This document shows, one piece after another, positions 1 through 7,839 of a stretch of 24,823 bases of DNA. The number at the start of each line of letters is the position of its first letter. The first letter of the stretch is position 1. A program made the translations under genes and the position numbers. The stretch is taken from positions 1 through 24,823 of IMG/VR virus record IMGVR_UViG_3300005613_000396; one strand, 5' to 3'. The notes below the pieces were generated by a model. That model saw nothing but the letters and a program-made list of their open reading frames with translations. It was not told the origin of the DNA and ran no database searches. This stretch comes from a virus.

Positions 1-1891
<1,891 letters not shown>

Positions 1892-1902
<11 letters not shown>

Positions 1903-2268
1903 TTTAATTTACCACCCTTTCTATTTTGTCTTTGAACTCGTCATTTTTTATTTCGGTTCCACTTAATCTCAATAAATTAAAACCACATTTTTTTAAATAG
2001 GCATTTTCGGCCCTATCTTTCTTTTTAACTCTTTCGAGAGAGTGCCAATAATCACCGTCTGCCTCAATAACCAAATTTAGTTTCGGGATATAGGCATCTA
2101 CAAGGAATTTCCCGTTTATCAATTTCTGAGTTTCAAAGAGCAATCCTCGCCTTTTTAATTCCTGATATACTTTTACTTCTATTGAGGTCGGATTTTTGAC
2201 GGACAATGTTTTTGCCCCCAATAATCCTCCTCTTCTCATCGATTCCTTATAAATTCCTTTGTCTGCCA
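1892..2268 (-). repeat. 10-bp direct repeat flanking the endonuclease gene
   Basis: TGGCAGACAA occurs at 2268-2259 (codons 1-4 of the endonuclease, ATG GCA GAC AA) and at 1901-1892 (CTG GCA GAC AA, the proposed start of the fibre gene). The copies are exact over 10 bases and differ outside. The span listed covers both copies and the gene between them. Confidence 0.6.
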
Positions 2269-2269
2269 T
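1904..2269 (-). CDS. DUF559/Vsr-like endonuclease, probable free-standing homing endonuclease
   Basis: 121 aa. The core [22 protein letters not shown] (shown here in two parts: [10 protein letters not shown], then [12 protein letters not shown]) is the PD-(D/E)XK-like signature of the DUF559/Vsr superfamily, with likely metal-binding D58, E69 and D71. The following pattern R-x2-D-x3-K/N[15 protein letters not shown] is also typical. The N-terminal 25 residues are basic. It has its own strong promoter and 5' hairpin (2270-2304), and its ATG directly abuts the hairpin. Its stop sits 1 nt upstream of the fibre gene's CTG. The first 10 nt after the A of its ATG are repeated at the start of the fibre gene, suggesting that it was inserted there and took over that gene's start. 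Free-standing Vsr-like endonucleases are known as mobile elements in phages; DNA repair is the other possibility but fits the context less well. Confidence 0.85.
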   Translation of the reverse strand: MADKGIYKESMRRGGLLGAKTLSVKNPTSIEVKVYQELKRRGLLFETQKLINGKFLVDAYIPKLNLVIEADGDYWHSLERVKKKDRAENAYLKKCGFNLLRLSGTEIKNDEFKDKIERVVN

Positions 2270-2304
2270 AAGCGCTGTATTTCACAACGCTTTTTTACAT
2301 TATA
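2270..2304 (-). promoter_or_regulatory. Late-type promoter with 5'-terminal hairpin (unit 6)
   Basis: Reading the minus strand: TTGTGTTATAAT with -10 box at 2299-2304, then GTAAAAAA, then a hairpin AAGCGTTGT-GAAAT-ACAGCGCTT (2270-2292; 9 bp, one G-U), then ATG at 2269 with nothing between. A start point about 7 nt past the -10 would put the hairpin at the extreme 5' end of the mRNA. No -35 box and no Shine-Dalgarno site are visible. Confidence 0.75.
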
Positions 2305-2316
2305 ACACAAATTACA

Positions 2317-2478
2317 TTAAGCGGTAGTCTTTGTTTTTAAATTCCAATTCTCAAGATAAGCCTGAAAAATTAAAATCTCGTCCTCGCTGGAACCAACCAA
2401 GATCCGGTTAACATCTGGAGTTAAAAGCCTGCCTCTTTCTAAGGTAGCCTCTATTTTGTCTTTGTTTTCCCAAGACAT
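2317..2478 (-). CDS. Hypothetical small protein, 53 aa
   Basis: An ATG at 2478 begins MSWENKDKIEATLERG and the frame ends TKTTA at 2317. The start lies 5 nt after the stop of the preceding 111-aa structural gene, and GAGAAG inside that gene's last codons can serve as its ribosome site. The protein is a mixed-charge, probably helical product with no family I recognise. Its stop comes just before the promoter of the endonuclease unit, so it is the last gene of the head-gene unit. It could be a small head or head-completion protein, but only its position suggests that. Confidence 0.6.
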   Translation of the reverse strand: MSWENKDKIEATLERGRLLTPDVNRILVGSSEDEILIFQAYLENWNLKTKTTA

Positions 2479-2483
2479 AAGAT

Positions 2484-2819
2484 TTACTTCTCTATTACTA
2501 TAACAGTTGCTGAGGCCTCACGCTCAATTAAATTGATTGCCGTTTGTCCATTCGGCACCAAGAAATCAAAGACTTTCCCGGCAGGGATAACCTCATCAAA
2601 GTTAGACGCTGTTACATCATCAGTTCCCCATTTGAGGTAAACATCTTTGGTAATAGCATAAACCCGAATATAGGTTGTTGCCACATTAAGAGTAATTTCC
2701 GTTGAAGAACTAATAGAAGCGTCAACTGTTTGTTCCAAAGCCACCACATCGGGCGTACTTTGAATTTCGACCGGATTAGGCCACTTTAGGCTCCCGTCCG
2801 CATTCTTTCTAAATTGCAT
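2484..2819 (-). CDS. Small virion structural protein (putative), 111 aa
   Basis: The sequence starts MQFRKNADGSLKWPNP and is rich in beta-branched residues (STEITLNVATTYIRVYAIT, VIPAGKVFDFLVPNG, ASATVIVIEK), suggesting a compact beta-sandwich. A very strong Shine-Dalgarno AAGGAGG lies 6 nt before the ATG, implying high expression. It sits two genes downstream of the major capsid gene, where phages often encode decoration or head-tail completion proteins. I do not recognise the family; a capsid decoration or stabilisation role is inference from fold-like composition, expression signal and position. Confidence 0.6.
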   Translation of the reverse strand: MQFRKNADGSLKWPNPVEIQSTPDVVALEQTVDASISSSTEITLNVATTYIRVYAITKDVYLKWGTDDVTASNFDEVIPAGKVFDFLVPNGQTAINLIEREASATVIVIEK

Positions 2820-2857
2820 AATTAACCTCCTTTCTTACCTTACCACAATTCTAACAT

Positions 2858-2887
2858 GAGGGGTTTTTGATTGGAATAGAACCCCTC
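2858..2887 (-). other. Intergenic stem-loop
   Basis: GAGGGGTT and AACCCCTC form an 8-bp perfect stem with a 14-nt loop between the 391-aa structural gene and the 111-aa gene. No U-run follows, so it is not a canonical intrinsic terminator. It may be an RNA-processing or partial-attenuation site. A TGTTAGAAT extended -10-like sequence follows directly and could start an extra transcript for the 111-aa gene. Confidence 0.4.
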
Positions 2888-2901
2888 AAAACTATTCGGC
2901 G

Positions 2902-4077
2902 TTAGGCTGTTGCCATTAACGGAATACCGTAAACATTGCTTCCGATTTTGACTGTTAAATTAGCGGTTTGTTGATTGTTGTTGCAACCTTCATAGTCGCC
3001 TTGAGCAGCCATAAAACCATTACCAGTGTCGTTTTGGGTTTCTAGCAAATAAGTAGCATTTGCTGTTCCTTCCCACCTAAATAGTGAGCGAATACCAGAA
3101 CCACCGGCCGAAATTAGCATTCCGAACACTTCTTCGCCCGAAACGTCTCCATTATTGATCTGAATGTCGGACCAAATCGGAGCTATTCTTGCACCTGACG
3201 CAATAGTTGCAGAAGATAAATCTGCACCAAATTTCGCCCATATGTTGTGTGCACCTGCTGTGGCATCTCCACCCCTACTCGATAAAGTGCCTTCAACTGT
3301 CATCACTGATGATAGTGCCTGCAGTCTATCAGACGCACCGCCAGATTTTATGAATGGGAACATGCCGTGTCCGAGGATTTTAGCATCTCCATCTGTTTCG
3401 GGTTGGAAATAAGTTGCATACCTGAATCCAGTTGTCGTGTTTCCAGTAAATGCCATCCACCCAGTTACGGCTTCGAAATCAAGACTTGAACCTCTTAATA
3501 CTCTAGCATCTGATGCAAGAGTCATGCTCGAGAAGTCCAAAACAGCAGTTCCATTATCAGCCGCCCCAGCAACAAGAGCCTTGCTCGCTTTTACTGTTCC
3601 AGCTGTAACACCCAACTCTGTGGCTGCGACCTTATCACTACCAATTGAAACAACTCCTGCATTGGTCATTGTAACGTCTCCACTTAAAGCGGCAATAGTC
3701 GCTGTAGTTCCATTACCAATCGCAATTCCAGCATTAGTATTACCAATATCAAGAGCTACACCCACACCAGAAGAATTACCAACAAGGATATTTCCCTCAG
3801 CAAGTGATATTTCTGCTCCTGCGATAGCTCCAACTAAATTGAAATCAGACTCACTTGTAGTACCCTGATTTTCATACAGACCTTTTGTCCCGTCTGCTGC
3901 GTCAGTCTTAATAAAAAGACAGCCCTTAGCAAAGCCGGAAGAATCAGCTGTAGGAACAGTAGTACCTGTACAAAGAAGAACCTTTCCGTCTCCATCGTAC
4001 CCAAGCACCTGCATATCAACCTCGTTTATGGTCCGTGCGTGTCCACCAATCTTAATCGGTCGATTAAATACTTTCAT
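2902..4077 (-). CDS. Virion structural protein, 391 aa (putative head decoration/fibre)
   Basis: The N-terminus (MKVFNRPIKIGGHARTIN) leads into a Gly/Ala/Thr/Ser-rich body. Residues about 90-170 (SLAEGNILVGNSSGVGVA, SGDVTMTNAGVVSIGSDKV) resemble the repetitive beta-strand stretches of phage fibre and head-fibre proteins. The C-terminal half (FRYATYFQPETDGDAKILGH, WAKFGADLSSATIASGARI) looks like a globular beta domain. Shine-Dalgarno AAAGGGGGTGA lies 3 nt before the ATG. It follows the major capsid gene after a 131-nt structured gap. A surface protein of the capsid is the most likely role from position and composition; a tail appendage is the alternative. Confidence 0.6.
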   Translation of the reverse strand: MKVFNRPIKIGGHARTINEVDMQVLGYDGDGKVLLCTGTTVPTADSSGFAKGCLFIKTDAADGTKGLYENQGTTSESDFNLVGAIAGAEISLAEGNILVGNSSGVGVALDIGNTNAGIAIGNGTTATIAALSGDVTMTNAGVVSIGSDKVAATELGVTAGTVKASKALVAGAADNGTAVLDFSSMTLASDARVLRGSSLDFEAVTGWMAFTGNTTTGFRYATYFQPETDGDAKILGHGMFPFIKSGGASDRLQALSSVMTVEGTLSSRGGDATAGAHNIWAKFGADLSSATIASGARIAPIWSDIQINNGDVSGEEVFGMLISAGGSGIRSLFRWEGTANATYLLETQNDTGNGFMAAQGDYEGCNNNQQTANLTVKIGSNVYGIPLMATA

Positions 4078-4080
4078 TTT

Positions 4081-4208
4081 TCACCCCCTTTCGTTAAATA
4101 AATCAATTATCAATTGTCTTCTGTGGGCGTCCCTTGCGGGAGACTGTCTTTCAGCCCCAACAGCTCTTACCGGGCGTGGTTGAGTAACAAACCCCACGCC
4201 AGGGTTCG
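4081..4208 (-). other. Structured intergenic leader between capsid and next gene
   Basis: The 131-nt gap has several GC-rich hairpins on the minus strand: GGCGTGG paired with CCACGCC (perfect 7 bp, 14-nt loop) just after the capsid stop; CTG-AAAGA-CAG; and TCCC-GCAA-GGGA with a GNRA-type tetraloop. An AT-rich segment and the Shine-Dalgarno of the 391-aa gene follow. No U-run terminator and no clear promoter are visible. It may tune the ratio of capsid to downstream products or stabilise the capsid mRNA 3' end. Confidence 0.45.
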
Positions 4209-5384
4209 TTAGAAGTCGCTCACATCCTGAGTCAAACTGACCATTAACAATGCGCCATCAGCAAAGGTCTTAGTACCAACACCGATAATTCCCTTCGGCA
4301 AGTCGGCAAAACCTTTTTCCTTATCAGCAACTTTCAAGTCCATGAATTGCAGAACCATATCAATAGATCCACGAATCATGAAAACTGAATCCAGCTCCTG
4401 ATCGTTCCAACAATCGGTCGTATCTGTTAGATCGTCCGATACAGCAATGTCACCAAAGCCGGCGAGAGTCATCTCGTCATTGGAATCATCATTGGTCGCA
4501 GTAATGCGTCGCTTTCTCCGGATAATGAAGTTGTTCTTGGCACTCATCTGGACATAGTCAGTCCCGGCAGTACCAGAATCGTTAATACAAGCGGTTAATG
4601 CCGCTCTTGTCGTATCAACGTCAGTACCGCAGAGAACTCCAACATATCCTGAAGTTGTGTTATCAAGATCGTCTTGGAATTCAAACGTAACTCCGCCAAT
4701 GGTAACTGTGTCGCCATTGGTTGGTTCGGTTGCTAACTCCAGCGTAGCGCTCCAAGGAAGGTTGTTTGACTGTACAACAGTCCAACCCTGCCAAGGACCA
4801 ACAACTCCGTTTGCCAAAACCGAATCGCCAAGTCTGCTTTCACGGTCGCTCTTTGCTCTTCTTAATCTTGCCACTGTACGAGGGCCTAAAACACAGGCTC
4901 TCATGGCAGTTTCGTAAGGAGCGTCGAACGCACCCAGTTTCCCTTCGGCTTCCTCCAAAATATCAAGGATATTTACGGTGGTAACTTCAACAGGAGAACC
5001 GGAAATGCTGTGTTCAGCATTGGTAATCTCGCTTAAAAACTTCTGCTCAACTCCGTTCATTAACCCTTTACGGATTGATTTCAGGGATTGACCCAAAAGA
5101 TCGTAAGGAGATTGCTTAGACTCGGTAATGTCGATATCCTCTGCGGCGTACTCGAAGGTATCAACCTCCAAAGTTTCCTTAGTAGCAGATTTTTCCTCAA
5201 ACGAAATGTCGCTGTGAGGAGTGTAAGTACCAACCTGAGGATGGGACAAAATCGGTCTGTGGGCTTTGTACCCGGTGTCGCTAATGAGTTCGGAGAGTGA
5301 TTGGTTGGCTAGATATACAGCGGTGTTAGACACATACAGATCAGCCTGCAAATCACCCCAAAACTCTTGTCTCACGTCATCCAT
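4209..5384 (-). CDS. Major capsid protein, HK97-fold (putative)
   Basis: 391 aa, encoded directly after the acidic scaffold-like gene, the usual place for the major head protein. The N-terminal part (VYLANQSLSELISDTGYK, GTYTPHSDISFEEKSATKET) and the helical middle (SPYDLLGQSLKSIRKGLMNG, YETAMRACVLGPRTVARLRR) match the layout of HK97-like capsid proteins: N-arm, E-loop-like strand pair, spine helix and P-domain. Residues about 212-325 (LATEPTNGDTVTIGGVTFEF onward) look like an inserted beta domain of the sort found on capsid surfaces. The C-terminus (KGIIGVGTKTFADGALLMV) returns to the core. Shine-Dalgarno GAGGGGGTGA sits 8 nt before the ATG. The capsid role rests on fold pattern and context, not on a catalytic motif. 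Confidence 0.8.
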   Translation of the reverse strand: MDDVRQEFWGDLQADLYVSNTAVYLANQSLSELISDTGYKAHRPILSHPQVGTYTPHSDISFEEKSATKETLEVDTFEYAAEDIDITESKQSPYDLLGQSLKSIRKGLMNGVEQKFLSEITNAEHSISGSPVEVTTVNILDILEEAEGKLGAFDAPYETAMRACVLGPRTVARLRRAKSDRESRLGDSVLANGVVGPWQGWTVVQSNNLPWSATLELATEPTNGDTVTIGGVTFEFQDDLDNTTSGYVGVLCGTDVDTTRAALTACINDSGTAGTDYVQMSAKNNFIIRRKRRITATNDDSNDEMTLAGFGDIAVSDDLTDTTDCWNDQELDSVFMIRGSIDMVLQFMDLKVADKEKGFADLPKGIIGVGTKTFADGALLMVSLTQDVSDF

Positions 5385-5448
5385 TTATTATTTCACCCCC
5401 TCTCTATTATTAAGTTTTTCAAGGGAGTGCTTGGGGTGTCTAAAGAGG

Positions 5449-6102
5449 TTATTTTTGTGCCTTGTGCTTTGCTCTCGCCTTCTTTGCTTCCTGCCAGGCC
5501 TCAACGCCTTCTTTACTATCAAAGTCAAAATCTTCAGGATTTAAAGGTTTGGCGGGATCATAGCTCGGCGCAACAGAACCCTTCTTAGAACGCCTGGGAG
5601 TCGCTTTTTTAACACGCTCCTCCCGCTCAACTTCCTCTTTCCTAGAAAGGATATAAGGATGTTTCGCTGCCTCCCTTACGGGGATACCTTTCAATTTAGC
5701 AAGATCTTTGACCTCTTCTTTCAGTTCGTCTTTTAAGTCAAGAGATTCAAGCTCTCTTGCTTCAAAACGCTCTGCAAGCTTCTGATCAACTAACTTGTCA
5801 ATATCAGGCTCACCGCCTTCAACGGGTTTTTTACCCTTCCCGGGAGTATCCTCGGGTTCTTCGGAAGTTTGGGCCTTTTCCCTCCAGCTTATCTTTTGCC
5901 TAATAGCTCCGGATAGCTTTTCACGATGGGACCTTTCCCTCTCGACAAGTTTATCAAGAAACTCCTCGTCCATTTCCGGATCGAGCTCAAATTCTTTTGA
6001 AAGAGTTTCTTTCAACTCCTCATCCTTAACTTCCTGTTGTGCCTCTTCTTCAGCTTTCTGCTCCTCGGGAGACACCTCGAGGTTTTTATTTTCTTCGGGC
6101 AT
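5449..6102 (-). CDS. Scaffold-like head assembly protein
   Basis: 217 aa, very rich in Glu, Lys, Asp and Arg and almost free of aromatic residues, predicted to be largely coiled coil (EEQKAEEEAQQEVKDEELK, DLKDELKEEVKDLAKLKG). The C-terminal end is basic (KKARAKHKAQK), as in scaffolds that bind capsid protein through a C-terminal helix-turn-helix. It lies immediately upstream of the capsid gene. Scaffolds guide procapsid assembly and are then expelled. AAAGGAGG precedes the ATG by a few nt. Its roughly 120-nt leader carries a complex inverted-repeat structure (6153-6224). No protease motif is visible, so a fused head protease is unlikely. Confidence 0.75.
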   Translation of the reverse strand: MPEENKNLEVSPEEQKAEEEAQQEVKDEELKETLSKEFELDPEMDEEFLDKLVERERSHREKLSGAIRQKISWREKAQTSEEPEDTPGKGKKPVEGGEPDIDKLVDQKLAERFEARELESLDLKDELKEEVKDLAKLKGIPVREAAKHPYILSRKEEVEREERVKKATPRRSKKGSVAPSYDPAKPLNPEDFDFDSKEGVEAWQEAKKARAKHKAQK

Positions 6103-6152
6103 GGCCCTCCTTTTCTTTCTACCGATGGCTATTTGCCGATCTGGCAGTTAAT

Positions 6153-6236
6153 GTTGGAGAAAAAGGAAAGCGTTGTGTATAACCCTTTTCTCCAACCTTA
6201 ATTGTCAGAGTCTCACAACGCTTTTCTCCCACTATA
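6153..6236 (-). promoter_or_regulatory. Late-type promoter and alternative-hairpin leader (unit 5)
   Basis: The -10 box TATAGT is at 6231-6236, preceded by TTTGTAG. The 5' element AAAGCGTTGTG (6224-6214) can pair perfectly over 11 bp with CACAACGCTTT at 6177-6167. A second pair, GTTGGAGAAAAGG (6196-6184) with CCTTTTTCTCCAAC (6166-6153), is 13 bp with one bulge. The two pairings interleave, with 0-1 nt between the 3' arm of the first and of the second, so they should exclude each other. An RNA switch is possible. The AAGGAGG site of the scaffold gene lies about 40 nt further on. Confidence 0.65.
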
Positions 6237-6246
6237 CTACAAATTG

Positions 6247-6588
6247 TCAACTATGTCTAAACTTTTTACCGCAATGCGGACAGAGAAGCCTGGTCTCAAC
6301 TGTTTCAAACTCAATTCTATAACCTTCTCTTTCGGGATGAGAGATGTACTGTTCGGCCAACTTAACATAATCCTTGCCGTGTCGCTCCAGTGTGTAAACC
6401 CTAACTTTTCGCTTGCCACGATAAACAGCGGCGTCTGCGTCTTTTTCTTTTGGTTTTGAAGACTTTTTAGGAGAAGTCGAGCCCTTCTTCTGGGCCTTTT
6501 CAATGGATTCTTTCAAATCCTCTTCTGATATCCCAACGTATTTCAGCCCTAACTTTTTGGCTTCTTTTTGGAGTTCTTTGTAATCCAT
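6247..6588 (-). CDS. Hypothetical protein with SAP/HeH-like N-terminus and zinc-ribbon C-terminus, 113 aa
   Basis: The N-terminal segment DYKELQKEAKKLGLKYVG...EEDLKESIEKAQ fits the two-helix SAP/HeH nucleic-acid-binding pattern (residues about 2-33). A Lys/Ser/Pro-rich linker follows (GSTSPKKSSKPKEKD). The C-terminal region YISHPEREGYRIEFETVET ends in LLCPHCGKKFRHS, with CPHC as half of a possible zinc site. The protein may bind nucleic acid or contact the head during packaging; this is inference. There is no Shine-Dalgarno site: a -35/-10 promoter ends 6 nt before the ATG, so a leaderless mRNA is predicted. Confidence 0.6.
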   Translation of the reverse strand: MDYKELQKEAKKLGLKYVGISEEDLKESIEKAQKKGSTSPKKSSKPKEKDADAAVYRGKRKVRVYTLERHGKDYVKLAEQYISHPEREGYRIEFETVETRLLCPHCGKKFRHS

Positions 6589-6624
6589 ACAATTATTTTA
6601 CCAATTACTCTATATAAATGTCAA
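6589..6624 (-). promoter_or_regulatory. Promoter predicted to give a leaderless mRNA
   Basis: Consensus -35 TTGACA (6624-6619), an 18-nt spacer, then -10 TAAAAT (6600-6595). Six nucleotides (AATTGT) follow, then ATG at 6588. Transcription would begin at or next to the A of the start codon. There is no Shine-Dalgarno site between. Confidence 0.65.
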
Positions 6625-7100
6625 GCTTTCCCCTCATCAATAACCGGCATAATGGCCGACACTTGGGCCGGGGTTATCCCCTCTGGAATATAGTCAGAAT
6701 TAATCATATAAAGGTCTATTTCTATCTCTTCTTTCAATATCTCGTTAAAATCGTCAATCTCTTTTTGACGTTCCTCAATGGCCTTTTTGTATTTCTTTTT
6801 AAGTTTATCCAACTCCCGGTTAAATTTAGCTTCGTCATCAATCAAATATTCTTCGGTACTGCCTACTTTTATAGTTTTGGGCTTGCCATCTACCTTGACC
6901 GCATATTTTTTGGCAAGATCCATCCTCTTTTTATTATAATCAAGAAATTCCTTGCCGGCGGTAAATGCTTTTTGCAAGGCTTCAATCTCGGGGCGTAATT
7001 TAGTAATATTCCTGGCAACAGCATATGCCCACTTAGCACCAGGGAGATTAGAAACAGCTTGAAGTCCGTTGTAAAGATCGAGGATGTCTTGTTTGTTCAT
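6621..7100 (-). CDS. Hypothetical phage protein, 159 aa (DUF1617-like appearance)
   Basis: Largely helical and charged: an N-terminal segment AYAVARNITKLRPEIEALQK, then YNKKRMDLAKKYAVKVDGK, then a short strand region (TIKVGSTEEYLI) and a long coiled-coil-like stretch (FNRELDKLKKKYKKAIEE). The C-terminus has GITPAQVSAIMPVIDE. The arrangement of helical arms around a 'LAKKYA...DGKP' turn reminds me of the small phage DUF1617 family, which often sits among structural genes; I hold this loosely. The start is the ATG 6 nt after a TGATACAAT extended -10 box, with no Shine-Dalgarno site, so a leaderless mRNA is predicted. Confidence 0.6.
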   Translation of the reverse strand: MNKQDILDLYNGLQAVSNLPGAKWAYAVARNITKLRPEIEALQKAFTAGKEFLDYNKKRMDLAKKYAVKVDGKPKTIKVGSTEEYLIDDEAKFNRELDKLKKKYKKAIEERQKEIDDFNEILKEEIEIDLYMINSDYIPEGITPAQVSAIMPVIDEGKA

Positions 7101-7115
7101 AAAATTATTGTATCA
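7101..7115 (-). promoter_or_regulatory. Extended -10 promoter predicted to give a leaderless mRNA
   Basis: TGA-TACAAT (7115-7107) is an extended -10 whose TGA is also the stop codon of the 47-aa gene before it. AATTTT and then ATG follow at 7100, so the predicted start point falls on the start codon. No -35 box is visible. Confidence 0.5.
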
Positions 7116-7256
7116 TAGCCCGTAATTCTTGGCTACTTTCTTTTTTTTTAGCTTTCTTTTCTTTTTTAATATCTCCCTCAAGTCTGGGTTGCGGGCTTTT
7201 TTAATCGCCTCTTCAATCCACCGCCTTAGTTGAGCTTTTGTCCCCTCATTTCCCAT
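7113..7256 (-). CDS. Small Lys-rich protein, 47 aa
   Basis: An ATG at 7256 begins MGNEGTKAQLRRWIEEAIKK, followed by a strongly basic tail (EILKKKRKLKKKKV) and the C-terminus KNYGL. It probably forms a helix plus a disordered basic tail and may bind nucleic acid. The start is 14 nt past the stop of the previous small gene, with GAGGG and GAGG just upstream. The final YGL is shared with the terminase, the 89-aa protein and the 238-aa adaptor-like protein. No family is recognised. Confidence 0.55.
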   Translation of the reverse strand: MGNEGTKAQLRRWIEEAIKKARNPDLREILKKKRKLKKKKVAKNYGL

Positions 7257-7270
7257 ACCTCACAATACCC

Positions 7271-7414
7271 TCATTTTTTCTTTTTTTTAGTTTTTACCTC
7301 TCCGGCATAACTTTTACCACCTTTAAAGCAAATCCTCATGTACTTATTGCCTTTCAGTTTTTTTGTCCTCACTCGTCCTCCCGCTTTTACACATTGTACA
7401 AAGGCTTTGGGCAT
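7271..7414 (-). CDS. Small basic protein, 47 aa
   Basis: MPKAFVQCVKAGGRVRTKKL leads into GNKYMRICFKGGKSYAGEVK and a run of lysines at the end. The fold could be a small beta barrel. I chose the ATG at 7414 because AAAGGGGGTGA ends 4 nt upstream; an upstream ATG at 7471 lacks a ribosome site and would overlap the 36-aa gene in another frame. Small basic proteins of this style are frequent near phage terminase genes and may bind DNA, but the function is unknown. Confidence 0.6.
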   Translation of the reverse strand: MPKAFVQCVKAGGRVRTKKLKGNKYMRICFKGGKSYAGEVKTKKKKK

Positions 7415-7418
7415 AAGA

Positions 7419-7529
7419 TCACCCCCTTTTCTTCCCCTTCCTTCTTTTAGGGAAATTCCGAAGGCTACCATATTTCCTTTTATGTCTGGCCTTCCTTTGA
7501 GCTAATGTTCTGGGTTTTCCTTTTGGAAT
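7419..7529 (-). CDS. Very basic small protein with probable ATT start, 36 aa
   Basis: The frame I/M-PKGKPRTLAQRKARHKRKY, then GSLRNFPKRRKGKKRG, holds 20 Lys/Arg residues in 36. It has no ATG, GTG or TTG at a usable place. ATT at 7529 lies 6 nt after GGGGGTGA, the same ribosome site used by the capsid gene and its neighbours. The stop overlaps the Shine-Dalgarno of the next gene, consistent with translational coupling. ATT starts are rare but real (E. coli infC). It is probably a nucleic-acid-binding peptide; it could be chance, but the composition and coupling argue against that. Confidence 0.5.
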   Translation of the reverse strand: MPKGKPRTLAQRKARHKRKYGSLRNFPKRRKGKKRG

Positions 7530-7543
7530 TGTGTTTCACCCCC

Positions 7544-7813
7544 TCACAGTCCGTATTTTGTTTTAGTTTCTTCAATCTGTTCTTTGGTCGGTTCTTTTTT
7601 CTCAGAGAAAGTCACGAAGGGTCTCAATATCTCGTGGAGCTTATCCCTGGCAATAATCCTAGCCCTTAGTTGTTCTCCCAACTGTTTGTTCTCGCTTTTG
7701 GTATCAAACCCACCGAGGGAGTCTAACTGTTCAATCGTTTCCACAACATAACCTAAAAACTCTTGGAAGTCGGGATCTTTTTTTAGTTTCTTAATGAGGT
7801 CGCTGGATAGCAT
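7544..7813 (-). CDS. Hypothetical helical protein next to terminase, 89 aa
   Basis: MLSSDLIKKLKKDPDFQEFL, then helices GYVVETIEQLDSL and QLGEQLRARIIARDKLHEIL, ending TKTKYGL. It is probably an all-helical dimeric protein. It lies directly after the large terminase, where phages often keep small packaging or head-completion genes. Two starts are possible: ATG at 7813, placed 6 nt after a TATAAT box in the TANAATAATNNNATG pattern, or ATG at 7828, which abuts AAAAAGG with no spacing. I chose 7813. No family is recognised. Confidence 0.6.
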   Translation of the reverse strand: MLSSDLIKKLKKDPDFQEFLGYVVETIEQLDSLGGFDTKSENKQLGEQLRARIIARDKLHEILRPFVTFSEKKEPTKEQIEETKTKYGL

Positions 7814-7825
7814 GTTATTATTATA
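7814..7825 (-). promoter_or_regulatory. -10 box predicted to give a leaderless mRNA
   Basis: TATAAT (7825-7820), AATAAC, then ATG at 7813. It has the same geometry as the boxes before 7100 and 6588. No -35 box is visible. It lies between the terminase stop and the 89-aa gene. Confidence 0.45.
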
Positions 7826-7839
7826 CATCCTTTTTATAC

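Noticed and set aside
2858-2887. Intrinsic terminator between the 391-aa and 111-aa genes
   Set aside because: The stem is good but no U-run follows on the transcribed strand.
2902-5384. Capsid protein and the following protein as duplicates, because both are 391 aa
   Set aside because: By eye they share no sequence or motif order; the equal length is coincidence.
6245-6250. TTGACA upstream of the scaffold promoter taken as its -35 box
   Set aside because: Only 8 nt separate it from TATAGT, far too short for a -35/-10 pair.
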